DNA of 64,000 nt from Monoplex corrugatus (GCA_030674185.1 CM060307.1:48339681-48403680), one strand, 5' to 3'; shown: positions 39,827-50,967, numbered from the stretch's first letter. The notes: generated by a model not told the origin, from the sequence alone. Made by a program: numbers and translations.

Positions 39827-40739
39827 ATCAGGGTGACATGGGACACGGGTTTTGAGTCTGCGTCCCATGCTCAGTTGGGCAGGGGAAAAACCATTGGGCA
39901 AGGGTGTGTTGCGGTACATGAGTAGCCCAAGGTATTCATCGCCACACTTCTTGATGAGATTTTTGATGGTTTGAACGGCACGTTCAATCTCACCATTGGC
40001 TTGGGGATAGTGGGGTGAGGAGGTCACGTGTTCGAACCCCCAGGATTGGGCAAACCTGGCGAATCCTTCGCTGCTGAACTGTGGCCCGTTGTCCGTGACA
40101 AGGATGTCTGAAGACTTTCTTCATGCGGGATACAGTCTCTGCAGTCGTCACTTTGTTGGATACCAGTACAGTCTCCACGTCTCTGGAGTAGTAGTCAATA
40201 ACAAGGAGGAAAAGTTTTCCGTTGTGCTGAAAAAAATCAGCTGCAATCCTGGACCAGAGCCGCTCTGGAAACTGTGTCCCCTTCATGGGTTCCACTCTGG
40301 CCTTTTTGTTCTTGGCACACTCAGGGCAGGTTTTCACCATGAGGTCAATGTCTTGAGAAAGGCCAGGCCACCACACACAGTTGGCTGCATTCTCCTTCGT
40401 CTTGTTTACGCCTTGATGTCCATCGTGGAGATGACGTAGAACATCTTGTCGGAGAGATGAGGGAATCACCAGTCTTTTGTTTCGCAGTAAAAGGCCGTCA
40501 TGGACAGACTTGATGCCCTGTTCATTCAGGTAAGTCTTCACTGGACGGTTCAGATTTTTCTTGTCGGGCCACCCATTCTGCACATGATTCATGACTACCC
40601 AGAGGGTGTCATCCTTCTGGAGTTCTGACCTGATCTCTTCCAGCCTCCTGTCTGAAGCTGGCAGGGTCAGCAGGACAGCATTGACGTATGCCTCCGCCTG
40701 ACAGGTCAGATCGTTGTCCATCGTCTCAGTCGTTGACAA
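39767..40739 (-). pseudogene. Integrase of the LTR element, two frames
   Basis: The first piece (39990-40739) has the H2C2 zinc-binding region (HLHDGHQGVNKT...CPECAKNK) and the start of the catalytic core (WSRIAADFF, LLVIDYYSRDVE). After about 40110 the frame changes and the core continues to SSPHYPQANGEIERAVQ (39767-40027), which includes the catalytic Glu. The Asp of VTDNGPQF lies at the break. Not functional as read. Confidence 0.88.
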
Positions 40740-41503
40740 GGGTGCTCGGGAAAGTGCATCAGCGGTATACAGCTCTTTGCCAGGAACGTGGACATGTTGA
40801 AAGAGTACCGCATCAATCTCATCCTAAAGCGCTGGATGCGAACAGGAAGCTCATCAATCAACTTTGATGAGAACAGAGGAATTAGAGGTTTGTGGTCCGT
40901 CTCAACATGGAAAGTCATGCCAATGAGCAGGTCGGACCAGTGTTCGAGACTCCAGGTGACAGCTAGCGCCTCTTTCTCGATTTGGGCGTATCGCCGCTCA
41001 GTCTCTGTCAGCGAACGACTTGCATAGGCGACAGGATGAAACTTTCCATTGCCTTGGCGTTGCAGGAGTACTGCCCCAAGTCCGAAACTACTAGAATCAG
41101 CAGAAACTACATGTACAGTCTCACGATCTGGGCTGTACACCGCAAGTGTCTCTGGTGATGCTAGGTCGTTCTTGAGAGAGTCAAAGGCAGATTGCTGATC
41201 CTGTCCCCAGGTCCATGCAACATCCTTGTGTAAGAGTTCTCTCAGAGGCTTCGACTTTTCAGCCAAATTTGGCACAAACTTCATGAGCTGGTTCACCATA
41301 CCCAGGAATCTTCTGACGTCCGCCACACTCTGTGGTTTTTGCATGTCCACAATGGCCTTCACCTTTGTGGGGTCCTTCCTCACACCTTCTGCGTCGATCA
41401 CCTGGCCCAGGTATTCGAGCGATGTTTTGGCAAACTCAAATTTGTCATCGTTCAGCGTGAGGCCTGCCTGTGACAGCCTGTCAAGGACGTTCTTGAGCTT
41501 CAT
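40706..41503 (-). pseudogene. RT thumb and RNase H of the LTR element
   Basis: The N-terminal portion continues the RT connection (LEYLGQVIDAEGVRKDP, DVRRFLGMVNQLMKF). The RNase H part has VSADSSSFGLGAVLLQR, YAQIEKEALAVTWSLEHW and VETDHKPL, showing the D, E and D of the active site. The frame is lost near 40800. Confidence 0.88.
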
Positions 41504-41510
41504 GTCGTGC

Positions 41511-41888
41511 TCATCCTTGTCCTTTCCAAAACAAGAATGTCATCCATGTGGCACAGCACCCCATCCAGCCCTGGAGGATGTTGTCCATCTTCTTCTGGAA
41601 GTACTCAGGCGCCGATGATATGCCGTATGGTAGACGTTTGAACCTGTAGCGTCCAAATGGCGTTATGAACGTCGTAAGCTTGGAGCTTTCTTTGTTTAGC
41701 TGGATCTGGTGGAACCCGGAGTTGGCGTCAAGTTTTGAGAAGACGTTGCCCTCGGAGATCTTGCTCAATGTCTCCTCTACAGACGGCATGGCGTATACTT
41801 CTCGTTTCACACTTTTGTTCAATCTAGTCAGGTCCACGCAGATCCTTACATCACCACTAGCCTTTGGCACCACTACAATGGACTGCAC
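41511..41888 (-). pseudogene. Reverse transcriptase core of the LTR element
   Basis: Reads VRICVDLTRLNKSVKREVY, FSKLDANSGFHQIQL and FKRLPYGISSAPEYFQKKMD. The catalytic MDD block (CHMDDILV) lies in the next frame near 41540, after a one-base shift. A shift at about 41880 separates it from the upstream protease frame, and another at about 41530 from the RNase H frame. Confidence 0.88.
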
Positions 41889-42475
41889 CAGTTTGTAGGC
41901 GTACTCACTGGTTCGATGACGCCATTGTCAGTCATTCTGTTCAGCTCAGCCTCCACCTTCTTGAGCAGAGGAACTGGAACACGTCTGGGCACAGACTGAG
42001 AAAAAGGCTTGGCATTGTCCTCCACCTCAATGTTCTGCTCACCTTCCAGTTTACCCAAACCGGTGAATAGGTTGGTGCAACGTCGCTTCACGTCCTCTGA
42101 AGATATGAAGTTGATCTGCGCTTGAGTCTTGGGAGACTGCTGATTGGCTTTTTGCGTTCTAATGGCACGAACTGTGAAAGCCCCAGGAATGTCGTGGATC
42201 AGTCCTAGTTTATTGATTCCAGGCATACCCAACAGCAGTTTGGAGCTTTTCACAACGTACACCTTCTCTTGAATGTTTGTTTTGCCGTGGTGGAGCTTGA
42301 TGTACGCAAAGCCTTTGACGTCGAGACGCTGGTCACCAGGTCCAAGAAGAGTGCGGTCAGCTGGGTGTAGAATCCCAAAAGCTGGCTTGTAGATGTGGTC
42401 AGGCATCACAGAAACTTCTGCTCCAGTGTCAATACACCAGGTAAGCTCTTGCGATCCAACCTTGAGTTTGATGTG
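41873..42475 (-). pseudogene. Protease and start of RT region of the LTR element
   Basis: It directly follows the gag stop in the same frame. It contains the retropepsin active site as IDTGAEVSVMPD and a later LLGMPGINKLGL block like the family's LLG motif, then a linker rich in acidic residues and a PTNWCSPL end, where the frame is lost. Confidence 0.85.
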
Positions 42476-43411
42476 TCACCCCAGGTCGGCTGATGGCACT
42501 GACTTGTCATTCACACCTCCAATGAAGTAGTTTTCCCTTGCATGGTCACCTTTGTCTTGGGAAACTTCACGAACTGATGCTGAACTTCTGCAGACGAAAG
42601 CAAAATGGCCCATCTTGCTACACTTCTTGCAGTGACTCTTAGCCGCAGGACAATTCTTCTTTCCAGCAGGATGTTTTCTATTGCAGTAGCCACAGTTGCC
42701 ACTGGCCATAGAACCACCAGAAGGCTGTGTGCTTCTCTGGTTCTGACGTCTGAGGTCTCCTCTCTCTCCTTCATGTCGTCGGTTGTTGGTTTTGCTGGAA
42801 AGCGCATCGATACTGGCAGTCTTGGCATCGGCAAGCTCTTGCTTTGTCACCTCCCGCATAGACAGAATCTGTATGGTCTTGTCCAAAGTCAGTTCTGCCC
42901 CTATATCATATAGCTTCAATTTGGAAGAATCGTCTTTACATGCAAATACTAACTTGTCTCTAATCATTTGGTTGGTGTTGTCGAACTTGCACGCATTTGC
43001 CTTTTCTTTGACTGTACGCAGCCATGAGTGAAAGGACTGTGCTGGCTCACGCTGTAGTGAGTACCAATATTGCTGACGTAGCATCAATTGTGGGTAACGT
43101 CGGTGGAAGTAGTCATCGAATTTGCGTATCACGATCGCATAATCAGTTCTACTTTCTGCAGGTAACTGCCTATCCGCGTTGTCTGGGTCTGTTCTAGCGT
43201 CGAGAAAGACAAAGTTAGAGAAAATCTCAAGCCCGTCATCGCCGATATGATTCAAAAGCAAGCCTACTTTCATGATGTCTGGCTTAGTCGATGCTCCAAT
43301 AGCTTGCAAGAATATTTCGAACCTCATCTTCCACTTGTCCCATGCCAAACTGGGATTGCCGCCGCCGACGTTTAGGGCCTCTGGTATTCGTGCGATAGGA
43401 GCCTCAGCCAT
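42476..43411 (-). CDS. Gag of the LTR element
   Basis: Open from ATG at 43411, 13 nt inside the PBS, to a TGA at 42476-42478 (312 codons including the stop). A capsid-like N-terminal part (WDKWKMRFEIFLQAIG, SFHSWLRTVKEKANACKF) is followed by two zinc knuckles. The first is irregular (CGYCNRKH...C). The second is canonical CX2CX4HX4C (CKKCSKMGHFAFVC). The upstream in-frame ATG at 43459 is inside the LTR and less likely. The ORF is intact; only the stop separates it from the protease frame. Confidence 0.88.
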   Translation of the reverse strand: MAEAPIARIPEALNVGGGNPSLAWDKWKMRFEIFLQAIGASTKPDIMKVGLLLNHIGDDGLEIFSNFVFLDARTDPDNADRQLPAESRTDYAIVIRKFDDYFHRRYPQLMLRQQYWYSLQREPAQSFHSWLRTVKEKANACKFDNTNQMIRDKLVFACKDDSSKLKLYDIGAELTLDKTIQILSMREVTKQELADAKTASIDALSSKTNNRRHEGERGDLRRQNQRSTQPSGGSMASGNCGYCNRKHPAGKKNCPAAKSHCKKCSKMGHFAFVCRSSASVREVSQDKGDHARENYFIGGVNDKSVPSADLG

Positions 43412-43423
43412 GACGTTTAGTTT

Positions 43424-43436
43424 ACTTCTGACACCA
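43424..43436 (-). other. Primer-binding site, tRNA-Leu type
   Basis: Minus-strand TGGTGTCAGAAGT directly abuts the 5' LTR. It complements the expected 3' end of a tRNA-Leu (...ACTTCTGACACCA). The tRNA assignment is from general knowledge. Confidence 0.8.
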
Positions 43437-43595
43437 TGTATTGCGTCTCGCAACAACATTAACTTGACTCAGTGTCTATGTTTTGTTATCCAGGTTTATT
43501 TTCTCAGTGCTGCCATGTTGTCCGTTACAAGCCGAGCGCGGTTAATCGAATCGAGCCGAATAAAGATCCAAACCAAGTTGGAATCTTACAATACA
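43437..43595 (-). repeat. 5' LTR
   Basis: 159 bp; same ends as the 3' LTR. Differences: one substitution near 43460, a 2-nt insertion near 43480, and one substitution near 43561. Confidence 0.95.
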
Positions 43596-43850
43596 CAACA
43601 CATCTCGAAACTTACCGAAACTGAGGTCACCACGAACGTAGGGCATTCATGGCCACAGAATATGGAACGATTTGTTCATAACGCTATGATAATGAGAATG
43701 GGAACAACAATGATAATGCTATGTCGGAGTTCCATCGCAAATTGAGACTGCGTGACAGAGTTGTTATCTGCGCTTATTTTCAAATATATTCTGGCGTTAA
43801 CCAGGCCCGAGAGATACAGACTCCTGTGGTGACGGTCAGGAAATTTGAGC

Positions 43851-43884
<34 letters not shown>

Positions 43885-43889
<5 letters not shown>

Positions 43890-44033
43890 GCTTGTGCATT
43901 TTTGCGCCATGTCCTAACATTCATCTCTATTTTGATGCATATAGTGCTATCAGTGAAACGGTTTTATTGCTAATATTTCTTTATCGTTTTGTTTTTAATA
44001 GGTAAATAGGTAAGGAAAGTTACTGCATATGTT
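43885..44033 (+). repeat. Microsatellite-flanked dispersed repeat, copy 3
   Basis: Preceded by (GA)n (43853-43884). Contains CTTGCTTGTGCATTTTTGCG, TATTTTGATGCATATAGTGC, AACGGTTTTATTGCTAATAT and GGTAAATAGGTAAGGAAAGT. Not followed by a TG tract. Confidence 0.85.
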
Positions 44034-44052
44034 CAGAAAAATCCAATAATAA

Positions 44053-44140
44053 CAATATGGACTGATGGGGATTTGAACTCACGATCTCCTAGTTTGTACT
44101 CCGTTTCGTTAACCACTGGTTCCGCCACGTTGACTAGTTT
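44053..44140 (-). repeat. tRNA-derived SINE piece
   Basis: Minus strand: CAACGTGGCGGAACCAGTGG, TTAACGAAACGGAGTACA, and GTGAGTTCAAATCCCCATCA, with a B-box-like GAGTTCAAATCCCC. Not a working tRNA. Confidence 0.45.
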
Positions 44141-44395
44141 GATCAGAACTTTTGCTCGTCGTAAGGTGAACTGATGTTATTGTAATTAATCAATAATCTG
44201 TTGTTGTCGTAATTCATCAATGATCGATTAGTCCATCTTTCAACTCTGGTTGTTTCCTAGGTCATAAGTAAGTGAAGTGGTAGATATCTCATTCTTTTCA
44301 CTCTCTTTTTGCCACTGCCGGCATTATGTGGGTAGTGCCCATCTCTTCATTCTTATTGCTTACAGCTTTATCTTCCCTGATCTTGCGTCAGCATG

Positions 44396-44398
<3 letters not shown>

Positions 44399-44480
<82 letters not shown>

Positions 44481-44548
44481 TGTCTGTGTGTGTATGAGAG
44501 AGAGGCAGACAGACAGACAGACAGAGACAGAGAGAGAGAAGGGGGAGG
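44399..44548. repeat. TG then GACA/GA microsatellite
   Basis: (TG)n to about 44478, then a (GACA)n/(GA)n/GGGA tract. Non-coding. Confidence 0.95.
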
Positions 44549-45129
44549 GAGGGAGGGGGGCAACATTCATAAATACACAAGATCATGCTGATGATTATGA
44601 TTTATTTCGAAAAAATATCTGTATACACGATTTGAAACACAGAACGTGAAATCGCATTTCTAAAAACAAATGCTGCAGATTTTTTAAACTGGGTTGGCCG
44701 ATACAGCCGGTACAATTATATACCTTAATCAGTAGCTGACACCTTGAGTTCAGACCATCCCCTAACATAAAATAACAAGCCTGTTTACTGCCCATCTTCG
44801 TGTTTCAACCTTTCTGGTGTTATCAGCTTTGCCATTTTTATAGGTCCCCTTCCCATCCTCCATTTCATGATCTTCCCCACGGATATGGTTTTGCGCATGG
44901 CCAAAAGAGTCTGAGGGATCACCATTGACAGATTTAGATGGAGCGCATAAGGAATTATCCCAATGCACTGACTCATTCTTGAAAACAATTTATTTCCAAA
45001 CAATGACACTCACACACACACACACAAAAAGAAACCAACAGACATGAAAATCGACAACGACATGCATGCACACCACTACCAACTCCACCATCACCAAAAA
45101 CAAGAAGACAGAGGAAAAAACGAGTATGA

Positions 45130-45139
45130 GAGAGAATGA

Positions 45140-45181
<42 letters not shown>

Positions 45182-45206
45182 GAGACAGACAGACAGACAG
45201 AGACAG
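45130..45206. repeat. GA/GACA microsatellite
   Basis: (GA)n followed by (CAGA)n. Non-coding. Confidence 0.9.
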
Positions 45207-45445
45207 AACACTTCTCTGAGCTTACGGTTTTTGTGCTTTGTATCTGCTTCTATGCTGGCTGAATGGGTAGCGCAAACTATGTTAGATTTGAGAAGTTTCA
45301 CAACATGGGAGATAATTCCTACGTGACTCAAGAGTTATGTCCTTTGGTTGATATCATATTGTACGTTAAAGATCTTTTAACCATGTCTGTGTTCTGTGGC
45401 TTATGGATCATGAAAACGCTCAACATGCATGCCCACCACTTGATC

Positions 45446-45489
45446 ATGTGTGTGCGTGTGCATATATGTGTGTGTGTATGTGTGTGTGT

Positions 45490-45547
<58 letters not shown>

Positions 45548-45653
45548 GAGTGTGTGTATGTATGCGTGAGTGTGTGTGTGCGCATGTGTGTGTATGTGTG
45601 AGTGTGTGTGTACATGTGTGTGTGTGTGTATGTGTGAGTGTGTGTGTGTACAT

Positions 45654-45684
<31 letters not shown>

Positions 45685-45690
45685 CGCGCA
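45446..45690. repeat. TG microsatellite ending in GCGCGC
   Basis: Interrupted (TG)n with GTGAGTG variants and a (GC)n end at 45676-45689. It adjoins the decayed 60-nt exon relic of array 2. Confidence 0.9.
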
Positions 45691-45839
45691 TTAATTTTGC
45701 TACAAGAATCGCAGAAGGCCTATTGTTCAGCCTGTCAATTTGATTGCTGAAAAAGAAGTCAGGAGAAAATCCAAACATTGATGAAAAGTCTGATCAAAGC
45801 CTAAGCTTATTTCTGTTTATATCTCAAAATATGTCAATG

Positions 45840-46095
45840 GCAAAGAACTACCTTTGAATGGAAACGTGGAAGCTGGATAAATGATACAACAATAACAAAC
45901 GCAAAGTGGTCTGGGAGTTTAACAGTACTGCTCCCTAATAAAGCAAACACAAATGCAAAGTGCACTGCAAAATTCAAAAATGAATAAAGAAAGAAACAAA
46001 ATAACAAACCAAATGAAAGAAAGAGAATGAAGTGATCATGAACGTTTTGATAACAAATTATCAGCTGTTCAAGAATATGACATGAACTGATAGAC
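45840..46095 (-). other. Segment homologous (inverted) to 12860-13115
   Basis: Reverse complement aligns with 12860-13115, including TGTTGTATCATTTATCCAGC. Non-coding as far as can be seen; it marks the far end of the inverted duplication. Confidence 0.7.
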
Positions 46096-46149
46096 ACTTA
46101 CTATAATATTGTCATATTCAACCATGACAAAAACTGAACACTATAATGC

Positions 46150-46440
46150 CAAATCCAAAACAAGTGTGACTGCCAGCTTTCAAGCAAACAGGAACAAGAG
46201 AAAAAAAAATGAATAAGAACGCGTATTTAATACCACAAGACATAACAAGACAGGTGCAAATTTTCGGCCAACTGGCCTTTGTCAAGCGTAAGATGAGTCT
46301 TTTTCTCCTAATGTTTGTATCTGGTGTTTGTTTGTGATCTTACGCTTGACAAAGGCCGATTGGCCGAAAATTTGCGCCTGTTTTGTCTTGTATTAAATAT
46401 GTGTTCTTATTCTTTTTTCGTGTGTTTTTTTTTTCTGGTT
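46150..46440. mobile_element. Foldback element copy 2 (short loop)
   Basis: Left arm 46211-46294 and right arm 46337-46412 are near-perfect reverse complements around a 42-nt loop. Core: GCAAATTTTCGGCCAAC...TTTGTCAAGCGTAAGAT. The outer left end has TCAAGCAAACAGGAACAAG. Confidence 0.9.
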
Positions 46441-47328
46441 AATATAATGCCAAGATAAATTTTCACTTGTCCATTTTTAATGTTCAGAGGAACAACTATA
46501 TGCCAATGTTCTCCTGTAGAAAAAAGAATTTCTTCATGACATGTTTCTTGAATATTGATGTACATGATAAAACCATCATTGAATAGAATATTGTCTTATA
46601 TGTTTTGTAAGCCATAGGTTGTTTTTATGTGAACAATAATTGTCTTATTTGTATAAATTGATATAATTTTTTTACCACATTGTTCGATGATGCTTGATTA
46701 TCGTTCAGCAAAGGAGTGTGGTTTTTGAAACGCATTCATAGAGCAAATGTTGACATGTGCTAAATCAAATCTTAATGTTAGTTTTTAAACTTCCAATGTA
46801 TAAAATATCATTGTGTATATTTTATATATTGTGTGGAGTTTATGTGTAAACATTTTCTTTTCATTTTGTGTAAAAATTGTTTTTTGTTTTTGTTTTTGTT
46901 TTGTTTTGGTTTTGTTTGTTGTCACTCTTCGTTGCCACACTGCATGTTAGATCTGTTTATTGTAAAAAAAAAAAAATTTTTTTAAAGTTTTAAAAAACTG
47001 ACAAAAATATGTATCACTAAACATATTTTGGTTACCTCGAGGTAATACAAAACAACGTCAGACACACTATTCATTTTCTTTCCTGTCAAAGTGGATGGTC
47101 AGAGACCGTCAATAAAAATCCAGAACGAAAAAAAACAAGAAATTCTGGGCCGAGTGCCGTATGCTGTAGACATGGATGAGAAGGACCGAGTGCCGGAAAC
47201 CTGAAGCGTGGACTGGATACCATCTTCAGTGTTGTCAATTACCGTCCAATTCGTCTTCACCTCCTGAAACGATAAGTGTTCAGTTCACTTTTAGACTCCT
47301 TTATCAATAATCCACACATGGAAATTGA
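46441..47328. other. AT-rich DNA with no gene seen
   Basis: Very T-rich stretch near 46860-46990. The block at 47090-47200 was not matched to any feature. Confidence 0.4.
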
Positions 47329-47535
47329 AATGTGTACGCACCGGACTCACGGCAAACGTACATCATTCTCATAATTATCAACTAAAACACGATCCAGATA
47401 ACCGTAGAGTAAATCGTTCATACACCGGACTCGCAGAAAACGTACATCATTTTCATAATTATCCACTAAAACACGATCACAAATAACCGTAAAGTGAAAT
47501 GTTCATACACTGGACTTGCAACACATGTACATAAT
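47329..47535. repeat. About 85-bp tandem repeat, 2.4 copies
   Basis: Units contain ACCGGACTCACGGCAAACGT, ACATCATTYTCATAATTATC and ACTAAAACACGATC, diverging toward the right. Different from the 85-bp repeat at 26.8 kb. Confidence 0.85.
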
Positions 47536-47681
47536 TTTCTTTGCTACCTAATTAAAGACAATTACATAACAAGCATACTGTGGGATGGTATGGGACCTAT
47601 TCCTTAATACAAGGAGTTTGTTATGATGGCTTTTTATTTTTGCGTTTTAAGAAGGGAGATTATTTCATATTATACGGGGGA

Positions 47682-47682
<1 letters not shown>

Positions 47683-47730
<48 letters not shown>

Positions 47731-47927
47731 CCTGTATTTGTGTGTGTGTATGTCTCTGTGTGTATGTGTGTGTACGTGTGTGTGTGTCACGGTGTGTGAG
47801 TGTGTGTGTGTGTGTATGTACGGTGTGTGTCACATTGTATGTGTGTACGTGCGCGCGCGCGCGGCGTGTGTGTGTGTGTGTACGTGTGTGTGTCACAGTG
47901 TATGTGTGTGTGTGTGTATGTGTATGT

Positions 47928-47969
<42 letters not shown>

Positions 47970-48026
47970 TGTACGTGTGTGTGTGGTGTGTGCGCGCGCG
48001 CACGTGCGCGTGCGCTCGCGCGAGCT
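47683..48026. repeat. CT, TG and GC-rich microsatellites
   Basis: (CT)n then interrupted (TG)n with GTGTCAC units and GCGCGC tracts. Non-coding. Confidence 0.9.
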
Positions 48027-48539
48027 TATGACAAAAAACGTGTGGACACGACTTTCTCAGCTATTTAAGGTTGGATGGATCTTTACCAAATTTTGGTCAA
48101 GGGTGTGGACTGTTGAGTAATCGTGAAAATTCAAACTCGAAAGATGAGACAATAAAGTCAAGATCAACCCCCCCCCCCCCCCCAAAAAAAATTGTGCCTG
48201 AATCAGCATTTTTCAGGAAAGTATGTGGATAGAACTTTTTCAAGAACGTCTGACAGTGTTAAACATCTGCTTTGGCAGTTGTAATAGTCCAGCGATGTCT
48301 TTGATGCTCTTTAAGTTTTACTTTATCTGAAGTTGGGTTTTTTTCGAGGTCAAAGTGACTGATATTCTAGACCATTTGTATCATCATGATAGACGACTCC
48401 CCCATTGTAAAGTCAATAAAAAAAAAAAAAGTAACAGTTTCACAACATTTGCGCTCAGATCTCGTTGCATACTTAAACGTCTGTCTGCTGAGTGAACACA
48501 ACAAATGAAGCATTGTTACTGATCTTCTTGGAATCAGAA

Positions 48540-48855
48540 AAAAAAACCCACGTAAATAGAATCAGAACGCGTATTTAATACAACCAGACAAGACAGTCGC
48601 AAATTTTCGGCCAACTAGCCTTTGTCAAGCGTAAACATAAGATCACAAACGAACAAACACCAAATAAGAAAATTAGGAGAAAAAGAGTAAACCTTCCCTG
48701 CTGCTTCGTCCAGTGGGAGAAAAGGTGCTTTACCTACGTTTACGCTTGACAAATTTGAGCCTGTCTTGTCTGCTTGCATTAAACACGCGTTCTGATTCAA
48801 ATTTGTGTTGTTGTTGTTTCTAGTTCCTGTTTGCTTGAACGCGAGCGGTCGCACT
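48540..48855. mobile_element. Foldback element copy 3
   Basis: Left arm from about 48558 to 48636 (AGAACGCGTATTTAATACAA ... GTCAAGCGTAAAC), right arm 48738-48798 (GTTTACGCTTGACAAATTTG ... ACGCGTTCTGATTC), outer right end TTCCTGTTTGCTTGAACGCG. The loop of about 100 bp is unlike the loop of copy 2. It is inserted close behind lectin exon B. Confidence 0.85.
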
Positions 48856-48894
48856 TTTTGGGGTTTCGAACTGATCTTTTTGTTAGACTCCTAC

Positions 48895-49131
48895 CTGGTG
48901 CCGGCTTCCCAAGCACTTCCATCTCACAGAAGTTGAGTGGCTGAGAGTCTGTGGGCAGCATCAATGACACGTACTGCCCAGTGATTGGCTGATCACACTG
49001 CAGACGTACGGTGGCGCCCTGACGAATTTCTCCACTGTGGTATACACACAGGTCACTGGGGTCATGCTTGCTCTCAGAGGGGTCAGACAGTATTGGCATC
49101 ACGTAGATACTGAAGTTTGCAAGACGATAAC
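48895..49131 (-). CDS. F-type lectin domain, exon B, array 2 module 2
   Basis: Intact 237-nt phase 1-1 exon: YRLANFSIYVMPIL, DPSDLCVYHSG, GATVRLQCDQ, ITGQYVSLMLPTD, LNFCEMEVLG. Acceptor TGTTTACAG, donor GTAGGA. Same position in the array as 7586-7822. Confidence 0.88.
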
Positions 49132-49263
49132 CTGTAAACAAATTCTGTGGGTTTAATGGATAAGACACTTGAAAACTGATCAGTCCCTCACAGTTTGTAC
49201 ACTATGATTTGTCAACAATGAAATGATTTAAATGTCTACCACAGACAGACAGACACACACACA

Positions 49264-49294
<31 letters not shown>

Positions 49295-49604
49295 CAAAAT
49301 TATTAATACAATTGCGTCAATAACAACAGAAGGAGAACCCAAGGCCTTGAAGCACATCTAGGCTAAAACACAGAAGCTGACACACAGCAGACGGTAATGG
49401 CAGATCTCGTTGCTGCCCTCTATGTCAAAGGATAATACAATGGCGGTTTTCATTTCCTGTTTTGGTTTTAATGAATCACATACAGACTGGTACTTGATTT
49501 GTTTGAGAATTTGTAATGATCTTTTTTTCAAGAACAGTACAAATGGAAAGTAATCTATTTTCAGAAACATAAAAGACTTCGAAAAGATTACACTGGCACT
49601 GATG

Positions 49605-50740
49605 CCAGTTCATCATCATCAGGTGCCTTGCCACATGGCAATGGCGATCATGGACTTCCATCTGTCTCTATCTCTTGTTGCCTCAGGCATCTCTTCCACC
49701 TTCCTTGTCTTCAGCCACTCTGCAAGTCCGTATAGTATCTTCTCCCTGGGTCTACCTGGTGCTCTCTTTCCCACCAGCTTTCCCGTTGTGACCAAGTGCT
49801 CCAATTCCCCTTTCCTCATAAAATGGCCAATAAATGTTGCCTGTCTTTTCCTAATCTTTCTTATGAATGATCTACTTGTGTCTGCCTCCATCAAGACTGT
49901 CTTGTTTGTTTTCTTTGCTGTCCATGGAACTCTCAACATTCTTCTTAGAAACACATCTCGGCTGCCTCAATCTTGTTCTGGCTTTGCGTCTTGACTGTCC
50001 ACGCCTCACAACCGTACAACAGTATTGGTTCTATGTAACATTCAAGAACTCTCTTCCTGATGTTAATTGATAGGCATTTGTTGGTAAGAATGCTTGTCAT
50101 CTTCTTGAATGCTGTTTTGGCTTGGCGGATTCTGCTGGCTATTTCTGATGTGCATCTGCCGTCTGGTGAAATGATCGTTCCCAGGTATTTAAACTTATCA
50201 ACCTGTCTCAAAAGTTGTGCCGTTTGCTGTTATTTTGCATGAGGAGATTTCATGTTGTTTACTGATCACCATTGACTTCAGTCTTCTGCTGTTTAGTTCC
50301 AAGCCCTTACCTTTGCTTTCTATTTCTAGTATATTCACAAGGTTTTGTGGGTCCCTTTCATTTTCTGCTATTAGCACGGTGTCATCTGCGTATCGAATGT
50401 TGTTTATCATTTTTCTTCCAACTTTTAATCCAGGGTCTTCTTCTAGGTTTCTCAAGATGTTTTTGCTGTAAAATGAAAACAGATCTGATGACAAAACACA
50501 ACCCTATCTGACTCCTCTTTTGATTTTTTCGAAAGAGCTTAAGGATAAGGATAAGGATAAAGATTTATATTTATGCTTGTTGATTATACCAAGGCCTTCG
50601 ATCGGGTAAGGCATGAAGAATTGATCAACCAAATAGAAAGACTCAATATTGATGGAAAAGATCTACGAATAATCAGAAATATATATTGGGAACAAACAGC
50701 TGCAATGAGAATAGAAAACGATATAAACTCTTTCTCTGAT
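49605..50740 (-). mobile_element. LINE 3' part with inverted 5' piece (twin-priming type), in lectin intron
   Basis: 49605-50537 reads on the minus strand from the RT (GGKMINNIRYADDTVLIAEN in essence) through FKYLGTIISPDGRCTSEI, NIRKRVLECYIEPILLYGCE, HFMRKGELEHLVTTGKLVGK to ...QGT and TGA in a TGATGATGATGA tail. 50541-50740 reads on the opposite strand and carries the block that should lie just upstream (VDYTKAFDRV, ELINQIERL, ENDI). Between them is an AAGGAT repeat. Removing this 1136-bp insertion leaves an intron of about 700 nt, close to the 628 nt of array 1. Confidence 0.87.
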
Positions 50741-50967
50741 GCCAGTTACTGACTGATAATTACCGCCTCCTCCCCTCCCCCCAAATATTTTCTTTTCAAT
50801 AGATTGGTTAGAATATATTTGCTTAATTGGTAAGTATCTGTTCATTAATTCTTATTAAGAATGTTTTTGCTTAATTGGTATATATCTGTTCATTAATTCT
50901 TATTTTGATTTTTTTTTCTTTTCCAGTTACTTTTGCGTGTTTATGCACGAACATTTCGGTCACTGAC

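Larger units (their letters stand above)
39021..43595 (-). mobile_element. Ty3/gypsy-type LTR retrotransposon, structurally complete, coding region broken
   Basis: 4575-bp element with 157/159-bp LTRs, TG...CA ends, and a 5-bp target duplication CAACA (39016-39020 and 43596-43600). The minus strand reads 5' LTR, PBS, gag, protease, RT, RNase H, integrase, PPT and 3' LTR. The order RT-RNase H-integrase is that of Ty3/gypsy elements. No envelope gene. The coding frame is interrupted by one in-frame TGA between gag and protease and by several one-base shifts (about 41880, 41560, 41530, 40800, 40110), so no full polyprotein is made. The LTRs differ by only two substitutions and one 2-nt indel, so the insertion is fairly young. 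Confidence 0.93.

Noticed and set aside
39021..43595. Endogenous retrovirus with an envelope
   Set aside because: No open frame between integrase and the PPT; the order and size fit a Ty3/gypsy retrotransposon without env.
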